From assembly GCF_000143415.4 (NCBI RefSeq), contig NW_003314385.1:161649-225648 (forward strand): a stretch of DNA of 64,000 nucleotides, written 5' to 3'. Numbering within the stretch: the stretch's first letter is position 1; every line of letters begins with the position of its first letter. A program made the position numbers and the translations under genes. Below the pieces are notes generated by a model that searched no databases, was not told the origin of the DNA, and saw nothing but the letters and a program-made list of their open reading frames with translations. Origin of the DNA: Selaginella moellendorffii. Taxonomy: Eukaryota; Streptophyta; Lycopodiopsida; Selaginellales; Selaginellaceae. Shown piece by piece: positions 31,298 through 40,925 of the stretch.

Positions 31298-31879
31298 GGC
31301 CTCGAAGTGGGAATAAGTGGGAATAGAATTTCGTCTGTTACTTTGGTCGAGGCGAAGTGGTGTTCGTGGGAGGCCAGCAGGTGAGTGCTCTGGTTTAAGA
31401 AAATCTAACCGATTTGGTTTGCAAAGCATGTCCAGGTGTTTGTGGTCGCTCATGAGACTTGGCTTTGTCTGGAAGAGTCAAAAGCGCACTAGCCATGATA
31501 CTGATGGATGGAGAACTTTGGGCAGTGATAGCTATTATATTCCAGCACTGGGAAGGGGAATTCACTGCTGTTCTGGACGGCCTCTCTCAACCAACCCGGC
31601 TCTAGTGTCCATTGCGAGTGACGCGAGGCAGCTCTGGTGTGTGGTGCTGCTAGTGGCATTGGTGGGGTACTGGAAAGAAAGCTATCCTGGATGTGACACC
31701 CGGGTCTTAACATATCTGCTGCCAATACACAACAGTGGGAGGAAAGAAAGCACGACAGGGACAGACTCGGAGAAAGAAAGATTAACGACGACTCTTATCA
31801 CCGTCGTCGAGCAATTCGTGTTCCTTCCAAGTCCGAGCGGAACCGATCCGAGCCTAGCCGAGCCGAAGCCGAGCTGAAA
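31298..31879. other. Convergent intergenic region
   Basis: 3' flanks of the MCD1-like gene (+) and the RING-H2 gene (-). A + frame (31317-31877) spans it, but its peptide matches nothing and is partly antisense to the RING gene's untranslated region. No gene called. Confidence 0.4.
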
Positions 31880-32680
31880 TCAGATAGAGGTTGTCTGGGA
31901 AGAAGATGACGAAGAAGAGAGCGACTGGTGCTCCTGCTGCTGCTGTTGCTGCTGCTGGTCTTCGAGCCTGGAAGGGGCGTGAAGACTTCTCCGGCATGAC
32001 GGACATGACGCATGAGCAATGAGCCAGACGTCGACGCACTCGACATGGAAGCCGTGGTAACAGTCGGGAAGGATCCGGACTCTGTCCCCGTCGGTGAATT
32101 CGCAGAGACAGATTGTGCACTCGGTTCCGACCAGGCAGCCCAGCTCCAGATTGTCTTTGAGATTTGCTGCCGAGTAGTTGACAACGGGAAGCGCCTCCAC
32201 AGCTCGCCGGTTGCTGCTCCTGTTCTTCTTGGACAGACTGTTACTCATGGTGAAGTCCTCGGAGGAGGCCTCGAGGTCCAGATCACGGGGCTCCCTGGGG
32301 AAATCACTGTTCCTTCTCGACCGTCGCCTCCTCATCCATCGCCGGAGGTCTGTGGAACTGAAAGCTGGAACCAACCTCACGATGCTGTCCCAGCGAGCCA
32401 TGCAGATGAGAATCACCAAGAGGATTGCGACGACGATCATACTTCCCAGGAACACTGCCGTCTTGTACACGGTCTCTCCACCTCGCGGCCTCCATGGCTG
32501 CGGCTGTGGCTGCTGCGGCCGATGCTGCGGCTGCTGGGGCTGTGGCCTGCCTGGCAGTGGCGGAAACAAGCGGTCGTGGTCGTGGACGTCTCGAGGCGGA
32601 AGAGGGCCGGGTTTCTTCTTGAGAGCCATCGTGAAACTCTGGACTGGAGCTCGGCTGCGCTTCTTCCTCCTGCACAGCAA
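31880..32680 (-). CDS. ATL-type RING-H2 E3 ubiquitin ligase
   Basis: A frame of 266 residues; the methionine at residue 18 (MALKKKPGPLPPRD) is an alternative start. It has a Pro/Gln-rich N-terminus, a single transmembrane helix (TAVFLGSMIVVAILLVILIC, about residues 73-92), a basic region, and a RING-H2 domain: CTICLCEFTDGDRVRILPD, CYHGFHVECVDVWL, then CPSCR, with the C3H2C3 spacing of zinc-binding ligands. The residues before the RING (NYSAANLKDNLELGCLVGTE) occupy the GLD-like position of ATL proteins, though that motif is not exact. ATLs are membrane-anchored ligases in stress and metabolic signalling. The tail is a Gln run plus a Ser run encoded by CTG/CTT-type microsatellites (on the + strand about 31905-31960). 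Confidence 0.9.
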   Translation of the reverse strand: MLCRRKKRSRAPVQSFTMALKKKPGPLPPRDVHDHDRLFPPLPGRPQPQQPQHRPQQPQPQPWRPRGGETVYKTAVFLGSMIVVAILLVILICMARWDSIVRLVPAFSSTDLRRWMRRRRSRRNSDFPREPRDLDLEASSEDFTMSNSLSKKNRSSNRRAVEALPVVNYSAANLKDNLELGCLVGTECTICLCEFTDGDRVRILPDCYHGFHVECVDVWLIAHASCPSCRRSLHAPSRLEDQQQQQQQQEHQSLSSSSSSSQTTSI

Positions 32681-33495
32681 CCAATCATCAGACAGTCGTG
32701 TTTGGAGCTAATGTGGCCAACCTGGATCTGGATTGTAGCTCGAATCTACAAGCCAGTAGCAGCAAACAGCAGCAAACAGCAGCAGCGATGGCAGTGGATT
32801 TAGTGACTGGGTGTAATTAGCTGCCTGTCATCTCATCTCCGAGCTTGACAAGAGCGAAGAGAAGAAACTGCAAAGTGGGGTGAGGTCAGGGAGAAGAAAG
32901 GGAGGGCAGCATTCTTTCTTTTTCTTCTCGCTCGGCTCGCTCCTCAGTACACATCCACACGTAGCCGTACAAGCAAACACCGTTTCAGCAGTTACGGCAT
33001 TTAAAAGGGGTTTAGCAAAACTGTGAGGAAAGATCTTGTTTACGAACTTTTCCTGTAAACAAAGAGTCCTCCGAAACTCCGTTACAGCAGTTACGAGACA
33101 AACTTTTGAAAAGGCAACTCCCTGGTAAAATCAATCAGTTATTCAGCTGCTAGCATTTTGCGAGTAGCTTTTTATTCTTGAGGCAATTACAATTAATAGC
33201 ATTCCAAAGCTTGAGATAAACTTCTTAGCATCTAGAGTCATTAGGGAACTCGAAAACTGCCACTGCCGCTGCAACGTTCTTGAACGCACTAGAAGACCGT
33301 GGAACAGCACTGATATAAATATTCGCTCGCATGTTTTTGAGAGAAAAAGAGTGATGCATTCTAGAAAATAAAGTTTTAAATTTCGCTCTTTCATAAAATC
33401 CAAAATTACTTATTTTACATTTTAAATTAGAAGTCAAGCTGTGAACCTTAATAAGCCTAAACATCCATAAAACTTTCTTCAAAATCTATAACACC
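32681..33495. other. Transition from GC-rich to AT-rich DNA
   Basis: The first part is the likely promoter of the RING gene. From about 33120 the sequence turns AT-rich and becomes the upstream region of the lectin ORF. No other exon or RNA gene recognised. Confidence 0.4.
33315..33322 (+). promoter_or_regulatory. Candidate TATA box of the lectin ORF
   Basis: TATAAATA about 174 bp upstream of the ATG at 33496. The transcript start is unknown, and in AT-rich DNA chance matches are likely. Confidence 0.35.
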
Positions 33496-34389
33496 ATGAG
33501 AGTAATAATAGTTACCTTAGTATTGATAATACATTTTAAAGTTTTTTCTGGACAACCTAGTATTAATGTTGGAGATATGAATTCTATAAATGTAATAGTT
33601 GTAAATGCTATTATACAAGCTATTACAGATGCAATTAATGCTATACCAGATAATCCACTTCCTTCAAGACAAATGTTTTATGGAAATATTGTTGGTAAAA
33701 ATCCAGAAACAAGAACTTATACCATTATAGGATATGGTGCTTTTTTCTTACAAAGAATTGGGGACATTTGTAATATAGAATCTGGGGGACATTTAGAATC
33801 TGGAGCTACTATAAGACAATCAATAAGTGAACTTTTTCAAGAGATAACTGAAACTTTAATAACTAATGCTGCCTCATATTTCATTGTAAGAAATAGCCAA
33901 TTTCTTATTTATTATTTTATTAGAAATTTTAATGGTCAACAACAAAGAAGGCAACAAGATTTAGCACAACATACTAAATGTAATATTTTTTCTAGCATTT
34001 TGATAAGTGGTTACTTCAATATGCCATATCAGTATTTGTTATCAACACAATTTTTAATTGCTTCAAATAAAAAAACATATATGTATTTAAGTATTGATTG
34101 CAAATTAGGTATATATAATGGTAAAATAAACTTATGGTTTTCAAAGAATTTAATTGAAGGAAAAAATTGCATTTTAAGATTACAAGAAGATGGAAATTTA
34201 GTTTTATATTCTTACAATAATAAAGCTGTTTGGGCATCAAATACTAATTGTATTCAATATAATTGCTATAAAAACACATATTTAGTAATACAAAATAACT
34301 GCAATTTAGTTTTATATACTATTTATCAGAAATCATTTAATATAAACCCTAATCTAGAAGTTTTATGGGATTCAAAAACATTTTGCTAA
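33496..34389 (+). CDS. Secreted AT-rich ORF with C-terminal GNA-type lectin domain
   Basis: An intact 297-residue frame. Residues 1-19 form a signal peptide (VIIVTLVLIIHF, then SGQ). Residues about 20-165 are an unknown domain (SINVGDMNSINVIVVNAIIQ, GYGAFFLQRIGDICNIESGG, SISELFQEITETLI). Residues about 178-295 look like a monocot-mannose-binding (B-lectin/GNA) fold. Its motif QxDxNxVxY is exact at 230-238 (QEDGNLVLY), Asn-substituted at 266-274 (QNNCNLVLY) and weak near 200-207 (IDCKLGIY), and it has WASNT and LWDS edges typical of the fold. Third codon positions are almost all A or T, quite unlike the other genes here. A TATA-like box lies upstream and AATAAA lies at 34428. It sits beside a gypsy element. 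It may be a transferred gene, an element passenger, or a native fast-evolving gene. Confidence 0.7.
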   Translation: MRVIIVTLVLIIHFKVFSGQPSINVGDMNSINVIVVNAIIQAITDAINAIPDNPLPSRQMFYGNIVGKNPETRTYTIIGYGAFFLQRIGDICNIESGGHLESGATIRQSISELFQEITETLITNAASYFIVRNSQFLIYYFIRNFNGQQQRRQQDLAQHTKCNIFSSILISGYFNMPYQYLLSTQFLIASNKKTYMYLSIDCKLGIYNGKINLWFSKNLIEGKNCILRLQEDGNLVLYSYNNKAVWASNTNCIQYNCYKNTYLVIQNNCNLVLYTIYQKSFNINPNLEVLWDSKTFC

Positions 34390-34427
34390 AACTATCAGTT
34401 CAGTGTATTTTTAGTATATTATTCAAT

Positions 34428-34433
34428 AATAAA
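34428..34433 (+). promoter_or_regulatory. Candidate polyadenylation signal of the lectin ORF
   Basis: AATAAA 39 bp after the stop codon, in very AT-rich sequence, so weak evidence by itself. Confidence 0.35.
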
Positions 34434-34944
34434 CATAAAAATATACTATCTTATATTTAATTAAATTAAATTAGTATATAATGATAACTACTTTAATTCG
34501 ATACTTATAGGAAGTTAAATGCAACCATAAAGCACTAATATTAAGTGGAATTTAAGTGTTAGCTCCCTAGCATGTAATAGGAAAAAAAAAGAAAAATAGA
34601 AAAACCTTGAAAAAAATTACTATCCTTAATAACATTTATATCTTGGGAAGAATATACACTATTGCTTCACCCATTTTGAGTTTCTTTAATAGAAAGATTT
34701 CATCATAATATATGGATGTGGGTACTAGAAAATTATAGGGGTTTATGACATGGAGATAAACAACATCTATATGATTATACTATTCAATCAAAATTCTAAA
34801 CAAATGTTTTTAAAATATAAACAATAATTTAGATATATATAAATTTATTACTTTACTACATATATTATATAGTTTTAAATCTAACTAAGAAGAATAATTT
34901 GCTACGCATGATATGCAACAACACTTGGTTTGCTTAATAATAGT

Positions 34945-35120
34945 TGTGAAATCCAAGTGTACAACTATAATATTGTATACTAATATTAACATAGTGGGAT
35001 TTTGATAGCCGTTGGATTAATTTCAATCCGAACCACTCGCTCATGTATATAAGCTACGGTTTTTGGGCTAATTGATATTCACATTTTTATATTCTATTTT
35101 CATATTTCATACATTCATAT
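34945..35120 (+). repeat. Left LTR of the gypsy-type element
   Basis: Shares with 40761-40925 and 2964-3130 the ordered blocks TAATATTAACATAGTGGGAT, a TGTATATAA TATA-like box and TTTTTGGGCTAATTGATAT. The ends are approximate; it probably begins TGTGAA at 34945. Confidence 0.65.
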
Positions 35121-36829
35121 TAGTGGAGGTGAAAGGTAATTTTGATTATCCCTAAAAAATGTTTGGATTTAAGATTTTGATTTTGATTTAGCTTTTGCAT
35201 TGTCTAGATCTCCCTTTCATTATAACTTTTTTAATTTCTTCTCTTTTATTTTTTCCTTTTCGTTTATCTTCATGGTATAGCTGTAGCTTCCTCCTCCTTT
35301 AACTTTGGAATAGCAATTCGTGTAATTGCTTAATGCTATGTGATTATAGTTGAACAATTAAACTCAATTGATGGTAGCATTCATGGTATGTGGTTTAGTT
35401 CCTCCTACTCTCAATGCCCATCCTTGCGTTCAATTAGAGTTATTCCATAGATGATGTGTATTATTAGTTCGATCACTTTATGATGATTGCCTCATATTAT
35501 TCTTAGAATGATGCTTAGCATTTGCATAAATTTCCCACATGTCTCCAAGAGACAACACTACAATAGTATAATGGTTTGAGTGCAGCCACTCATAAAGATT
35601 GGAGCATTCTCTCTGATGTCTTCAAATGTGCATTTGGACATGCTAATAATTGTGATAATGCCTTTTAATAATTGCATTGTCTTTGTCAAGGGCCATCTAA
35701 GTCAATAATGCAATTTGGCATCTATTTTTTAGACCTTTTGTTTTATGTGAAGCTAAATATGTTAAGGTGGATCAAGTTGGGAATGTTGTGGCTAGCATTT
35801 TATCAAAATCTTGTAGAACTTGTACATACACTTGTTTTAGCCACACTTGACAATGCTCTTCATTTACCACAACGTTATAAAATATTGTCTCTTTCACTTC
35901 TCGTTGCACTTCTTTCAGATCCACTTTCTGTAGGCAATAGTCTTATTCCAATAGAAGTTGATACTACTCCTACTTGAGCTCAAAGACAAGGGTGAAGACG
36001 TGGTTGTGGCCATGATATCCACTACTGGGTGTGTAATAAAGTTACACACACTTATTAATGCTATTAGTATTTTCTGGATTGATGACCACTATTTCCTAAG
36101 TAAAGACCTTAGTGTCAACAATATCTTGTTGGTACTACTATAGTGGAAAATTTAGACACCAAGATATTTATGGAAAACCAAGATACTTATAGATTTTTAT
36201 ATGAATAAGTCAATGACCCTTCTATCTTTTTTTTGGGAGTATCATCAAGGTGTTTATTTAGCACTAGTTCATCTAATGTTTACTTTTTAAGCTCATTTTT
36301 ATAACAAAATGTCTTTTATTATTCTCTTTGTGTTGGTTGATACAAGGTTGAGTTTATGTTCTATTACTCGACCTAAAGCTACACGTTGCTATCTACATTT
36401 ATATTGTGTAATAGAGCCAATTTTTATTCTTTATGACAACGATCATACACACGTATGTGCATGGGATGAGGCAAACCTAATTGTGCATGTGGGTGATTTC
36501 AAGCTTGAGCTGTAGTTATTGCAGATGGTGCTAAAACAAGCTTTTGACCTCATCCTTAATATGAATTAGTTGTAACACAATCATGCCAGAGACACTCTTG
36601 GAAGTAGACATGGCTAACTATTCAACAGTCAAAGCATCTTTCTAGAGTGAGAAATAAAAGAAATATAAAAAAGTATGAGACAATAGGGAGAAGCCTCAAA
36701 GTTATATTTATATCCCTCTTCATCCACCTTTGCTTGCATCACTTTTGTCTCCCTGTTACTTTTTCCTATGTTTTTTTCTTGTTCTATTCCCTCTTTAAAT
36801 CCCTCTGATGGTTTTTGTGTTGTAGTGGT

Positions 36830-37650
36830 TGATCGGCTTATGAAGGAGTATATCAATCTCTTTGAATTTGACTTGACATTTGGAGCCAAAATAGCAGCAC
36901 GTTATCATATTCCCATTGGGGATACTTATCCAATCAAGGTTCATGTTCATCATCGGTCACCAAAAGAAATGAAGATTTTACATGTAAACATCAAGGAGAT
37001 ATTGGAAAAGGGTGTTATTCATAAATTACAAAGTCTTTGGGCGTGTGAACTTCATCTTATGACAAAGCCTAATGAGAGTATTCATTTTTGCATTAACTAT
37101 TATCTATTAAACGAAGTAACAATCCCGGATGTGTACCCTCTTCCTCACACTGTTGATTTTTTAAATTGTTTAGGGGGAAGTTATTAGTTCACCAAGTTAG
37201 ATTTTGTTTTTGAGTACTAGTAAGTGTCAATGGCCAAGAAAGAGATCCCTAAGACTATTTTCCTACACCGTTTCGTTTGTATGAATTCTTAATGATGCCA
37301 TTTGGTTTGAAAAATGCTTCAACAACCTTTTAACAGATGATGAACAATGTTCTTTATGATATGCCAGAAGTGATTACTAACTTCATTAATGATGTCTTCA
37401 TCCACTAATAAGGGACATAGGAGGAACACATTTATGCTGTTCGTAAGGTGCTAGATTGGCTACCAAAAGTTAGTTTAAAACTAAAACAGTCAAAGTGCTT
37501 GTTTAGGTCTAAAGACATGACTTATCTTGGGTACCATATTTCTCGTGAGAGTTTACAAAATGATCCTGACAAACTTGCGGATGTTTTAAAGTTTTATACT
37601 CTAAAGTATGTGAACGATGTACAACACTTCGTGGGCAAAATAGTTGTGAG
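36830..37650 (+). pseudogene. Gypsy reverse transcriptase remnant
   Basis: Read with frame breaks: HYHIPIGDTYPIKVHVHHRS and KEILEKGVIHKLQSLWACEL, then FCINYYLLNEVTIPDVYPLP, LGGSY, a stop, and FTKLDF. After a stop comes YEFLMMPFGLKNAST, and then LDWLPKVSLKLKQSKCLF and YLGYHISRESLQNDPDKLAD. These are the successive blocks of Ty3/gypsy RT. The catalytic YxDD box is replaced by FINDV-like sequence, and at least five stops interrupt the frame. Confidence 0.85.
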
Positions 37651-37943
37651 ACACAAATCCCTAAGCCCCAAAGTGGAGCCGAAAGAGTGCCATGTGGTAG
37701 TGGCTGAAGCGAATGCCAAACGAACGTAACACATTTAGACTAAAAGCTCCGACTTAAAAGGTCGAAAGCGGAGTGGAACTGTAGCACATGTGATCATGGG
37801 ATGAGATTTGGATATACTGTCACCGTGAATCCTTGGAACTTTGGGGGATAAATGGGGATAAAATAGCCACTAAAGGCTCTCTCATCAAGCAATTGCCCCT
37901 TTTCCAGTTGGCTTAAGGGGAGAGAGATAAGGTGCACTATAGT

Positions 37944-37954
37944 TGGTATCAGAG
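37944..37954 (+). other. Primer-binding-site match to initiator tRNA-Met
   Basis: TGGTATCAGAG is the standard plant retroelement PBS, complementary to the 3' end of initiator tRNA-Met. Ten bases further on, GGGTTCGATTCCC (37965-37977) looks like a tRNA T-arm in the sense orientation. Confidence 0.7.
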
Positions 37955-38242
37955 AAAATGGCACGGGTTCGATTCCCATTGATTAGTGGCTACTTAAAAG
38001 TATAATATACCCTTGAGCAAGGTATATTCCTACCCCTAAATTTGAAATCGTATGTATTGGGCATCCATGCGTACGTCCTTCCTCTTGTATGGAGTATCCA
38101 CGGACGAAGGTATCCACCGTGGGACTGTGGTACGGGTGGATGACTAGTTGCCTCACATCGAATAACTAGTCTACACAATAGAAGGCTAGTCTACACAATA
38201 GAAGGATTGGTAGATTGAGTGTGGAAATGGAGGTGCTGGTTC

Positions 38243-38960
38243 CCCTTAGCTCAGTAGGGGTTGCTAGTCAATAGTCAATGCTACAGTGGAACTCCCAATG
38301 AAATGCTCAAGGAACAAGCACAAAGTGAGCAATAAGTGAGTCTCTAGAAAAGGGACACAAAAGGACCAACACATGACTAGTGGAAGAGTCCGAGATGGAG
38401 TCCGAGATGGACCCAAGATGGACCCTTAGCTCAGTAGGGGTTGCTAGTCAATAGTCAATGCTACAGTGGAACTCCCAATGAAATGCTCAAGGAACAAGCA
38501 CAAAGTGAGCAATAAGTGAGTCTCTAGAAAAGGGACACAAAAGGACCAACACATGACATGTGGAAGAGTCCGAGATGGAGTCCGAGATGGACCCAAGATG
38601 GACCCGAGATGGAGTCTGAGATGGAATCCAAGATGGAGTCCGAGATGGACTAAGATGGTGTTCGAGAAGGACTCGAGATGGAGTCCGAAGACGAGACCGA
38701 GACCGAGTGAAATGCTCAAGGAACAAGCACAAAGTGAGCAATAAGTGAGTCTTTAGAAAAGGGACACAAAAGGACCAACACATGACATGTGGAAGAGTCT
38801 GAGATGGAGTCCGAGATGGACCCAAGATGGACCCGAGATGGAGTCTGAGATGGAATCCAAGATGGAGTCCGAGATGGACTAAGATGGTGTTCGAGAAGGA
38901 CTCGAGATGGAGTCCGAAGACGAGACCGAGACCGAGACTGGGACCGGGACCGAGACCAAG
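38243..38960. repeat. Tandem repeat, period 180 bp then 229 bp
   Basis: The block CCCTTAGCTCAGTAGGGG and its following about 180 bp recur at 38423. The part from GAAATGCTCAAGGAACAAGC recurs at 38300, 38480 and 38709. Each unit ends in a variable run of GAGATGGAGTCC-like 10-12-mers, and the third unit lacks the first 57 bp of the others. The copies are nearly identical, so the array is recent or homogenised. Confidence 0.9.
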
Positions 38961-39272
38961 ACCGGGACCGAAACCGTGACCGAGACTGAGGCTGAGACCG
39001 AGCCTGAAGCCGAGACCAAGTCCGAGTTCAAGTCAGAGAGGGTGAAAGCCCAAAGTGTTCATCTTCTAGACCCTAGGGGGTTTGGTGAGCTCCAAAAGTA
39101 TAGTAGGGGGAGGACTCCAGTGGAGCCAGTTTGGCCAGGAAAGACCAATTTGGCCCAAGAAGGCTGTGCCCAAGTGTTGGGTGATGAGATATCCACTAGG
39201 CAATCCAAGATTAGAGTGAATATGGACCGACAAGTGGGGTACCTTGGTGAAGTGTTCAAGAGCCGACTCTAG
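38907..39272 (+). other. Acidic repeat ORF inside the non-coding insertion
   Basis: A 121-codon frame whose first third is a Glu-Thr repeat (TETETGTGTETKTGTE) created by GAGACC-type microsatellite DNA. The rest (FGELQKYSRGRTPVEPVWPG) matches nothing I know. Probably not a gene; its frame is a by-product of 6-bp repeats. Confidence 0.3.
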
Positions 39273-39509
39273 TTCCCCCGGGAGATCGAATGGTTGATGC
39301 TCCCAGTCCAAGTGTGGGTAGCATTGCCTATTTGGATACCTAGCGTGGCCCAACAGAACCTTGCTCTAAGCCCATGGCTAGAGCACCCAAAGGCGGAAGG
39401 CGAGGAGAGTACCCATGAGGCTCGCATAAGGCTACGGTGTTCCGAAATGTTGCCCCAAATTCCCAGGTTATGAAAAGGAAGAGGAGCTGTCCTCTAGGGT
39501 AGAGGACAA

Positions 39510-40160
39510 TTTTCTTTATTTTGTGAGGATAGATCTTGATAATCATTTATAGCTAATGGTGCCTTCAATATTTATTTCATACTTTTTCCATGGCTACCAT
39601 ATTTCTCCTATTTTAGGAGGGCATATGGGATAGCTTCATATGATTTAAAACCTGCACAAGTCTTTTTATTAGCCAAAGATGCAATGTGATGTTATTTAGT
39701 ATATGCATAGTTGTATTTAGTGCTAATCTCTTAATAATCCCTCTTGTGATGGAAAGATGGTTAGAGTCAATTATAGTTTCCCCTCTATTTGAGTTATTGG
39801 TGTCTTATATGATAAGGCCTTTTCCATAGTCAACTATTAGCAATGAGTATGTCATTATTATTTTTGATTATTTATCTTGCTTAAATGGAAGTTGAAGTTT
39901 TTGCTAGTGTGTTTGCAACTGCTGTTAGATACTTCTTCCTCAATCGAGTAGTGTTTCAGCATTGTTGTCTAGAATAAATTATTTTAGATAATAGTCTTAC
40001 ATTTATAGCTGAGGCATTTTATGTTTTGACATCTCGGTTAGAGATACACAACACTTTCACAAGTGTTTATTATCCACAGTCAAATAGTTTGGTGGTATAA
40101 CTCATTCAGACTTTCAAAGAGATGATCGTGAAGTATATAAACTTTCAACATTCAAATAAA
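39510..40160 (+). pseudogene. Gypsy integrase remnant
   Basis: Scraps in order: GGHMG and then FY-stop-PKMQCDV (the zinc-binding HHCC region, with YWPKM reduced by a stop), EYVIIIFDYLSC (catalytic-core strand) and FTSVYYPQSNSLVV followed by TFKEMIVKYINFQH (the YHPQSNGQVER...LKEM block). Frames shift and stops are frequent. Confidence 0.75.
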
Positions 40161-40760
40161 GATAGTTATTTACCATCTCTTTAGTATGCATATGTCATAG
40201 AGCTGTAAAGTTCTATTAGTGCTTTACTATATAAATTTCTATATAGTCATGATTCGATACTACCAATGGAGTTAAGTTTACCTTTGCAATTGCCATGAAA
40301 TACTGATGTTAAGTTTTTTGATCAATATGTGATGAGCATTCTTTCATTTGTTCGAGTAGAGTTTACTAAATACCTAGGTTATGTACAAGTGGGATAACAA
40401 TAGCACTATAACTCCCATTATGGTCCACCTATGAAGTACAAAGTGGATGACTTGGATTTTAATTTATTTTCCTAATTTTACGGTATATGGTTTGTCTAAG
40501 ATGCTCTTTGCTTAATGGAAGGGACTGTATGAAGTATTGTGGCAAATTGGATCCCAAATTTATAAGGTTTGGCATGACATTTAATAGGCCAATCCTCTAG
40601 AAATTATACATGTTTAACATCTTAAACACTTTATATAAAGGGATCAAAAGCAATTGGCACCATCTATAGATTCACTGATGCCTCCTTTTGATATTCCTTT
40701 AAATCCTAATCCATCTATGAGAGAACCCTAATTGTGTTCTATCATTCCAAGAGAAAGGGA

Positions 40761-40925
40761 TGATATGAACTCAACATATATGGCTATAGTGCCATATGGT
40801 AATATTAACATAGTGGGATTTTGATATTGGTTTTAATTTGAACCACTTACTTCTGTATATAAGCTGGGGTTTTTGGGCTAATTGATATGCATATTTCTGT
40901 ATTCTATTTCCATATTCTACTCATA
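40761..40925 (+). repeat. Right LTR of the gypsy-type element
   Basis: Preceded by a polypurine tract; shares the ordered blocks listed for the left LTR. The two LTRs have diverged visibly, which indicates an old insertion. Confidence 0.65.

Larger units (their letters stand above)
37645..39508. mobile_element. GC-richer non-coding insertion, TRIM/LARD-like
   Basis: Differs sharply in composition from the AT-rich gypsy sequence on either side. It begins near TTGTGAGACACAAATCCC, has a primer-binding-site match at 37944-37954, then 180-bp tandem repeats and acidic-coding microsatellite DNA. It ends with a purine tract (AAAAGGAAGAGGAG, about 39473-39486) followed by the perfect 21-nt palindrome TGTCCTCTA-GGG-TAGAGGACA (39488-39508). 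It has no gag-pol coding. A PBS at one end and a polypurine tract at the other is the layout of a non-autonomous LTR retroelement, but I cannot find matching LTRs, so its limits are uncertain. Confidence 0.5.
34945..40925 (+). mobile_element. Decayed Ty3/gypsy LTR retrotransposon with internal non-coding insertion
   Basis: Two related LTRs (34945-about 35120 and 40761-40925) bracket reverse transcriptase remnants (36840-37640) and integrase remnants (39510-40160) in pol order. A polypurine tract (AGAGAAAGGGA, about 40750-40760) stands just before the right LTR. The 5' third (35130-36800) is AT-rich and holds only scraps of possible gag. The RNase H and connection part between RT and integrase is missing. 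In its place is a GC-richer non-coding block (about 37645-39508). Stops and frameshifts occur throughout; the element cannot move on its own. A third copy of its 3' end is at 2600-3135. Confidence 0.8.

Noticed and set aside
37960-38260. A tRNA gene made from the T-arm-like and A-box-like motifs
   Set aside because: The B-box-like motif lies upstream of the A-box-like one and no cloverleaf can be drawn; treated as element debris.
38240-38960. CRISPR-like array
   Set aside because: The repeat units are long, near-identical and contiguous with no unique spacers; a plain tandem repeat in a plant retroelement.
37644-39527. TTGTGAG at 37644-37650 and 39521-39527 as a target-site duplication of the nested insertion
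   Set aside because: Seven bases is long for an LTR element, the host element has also lost its RNase H region, and the right copy lies outside the palindrome; a chance match in AT-rich DNA is likely.
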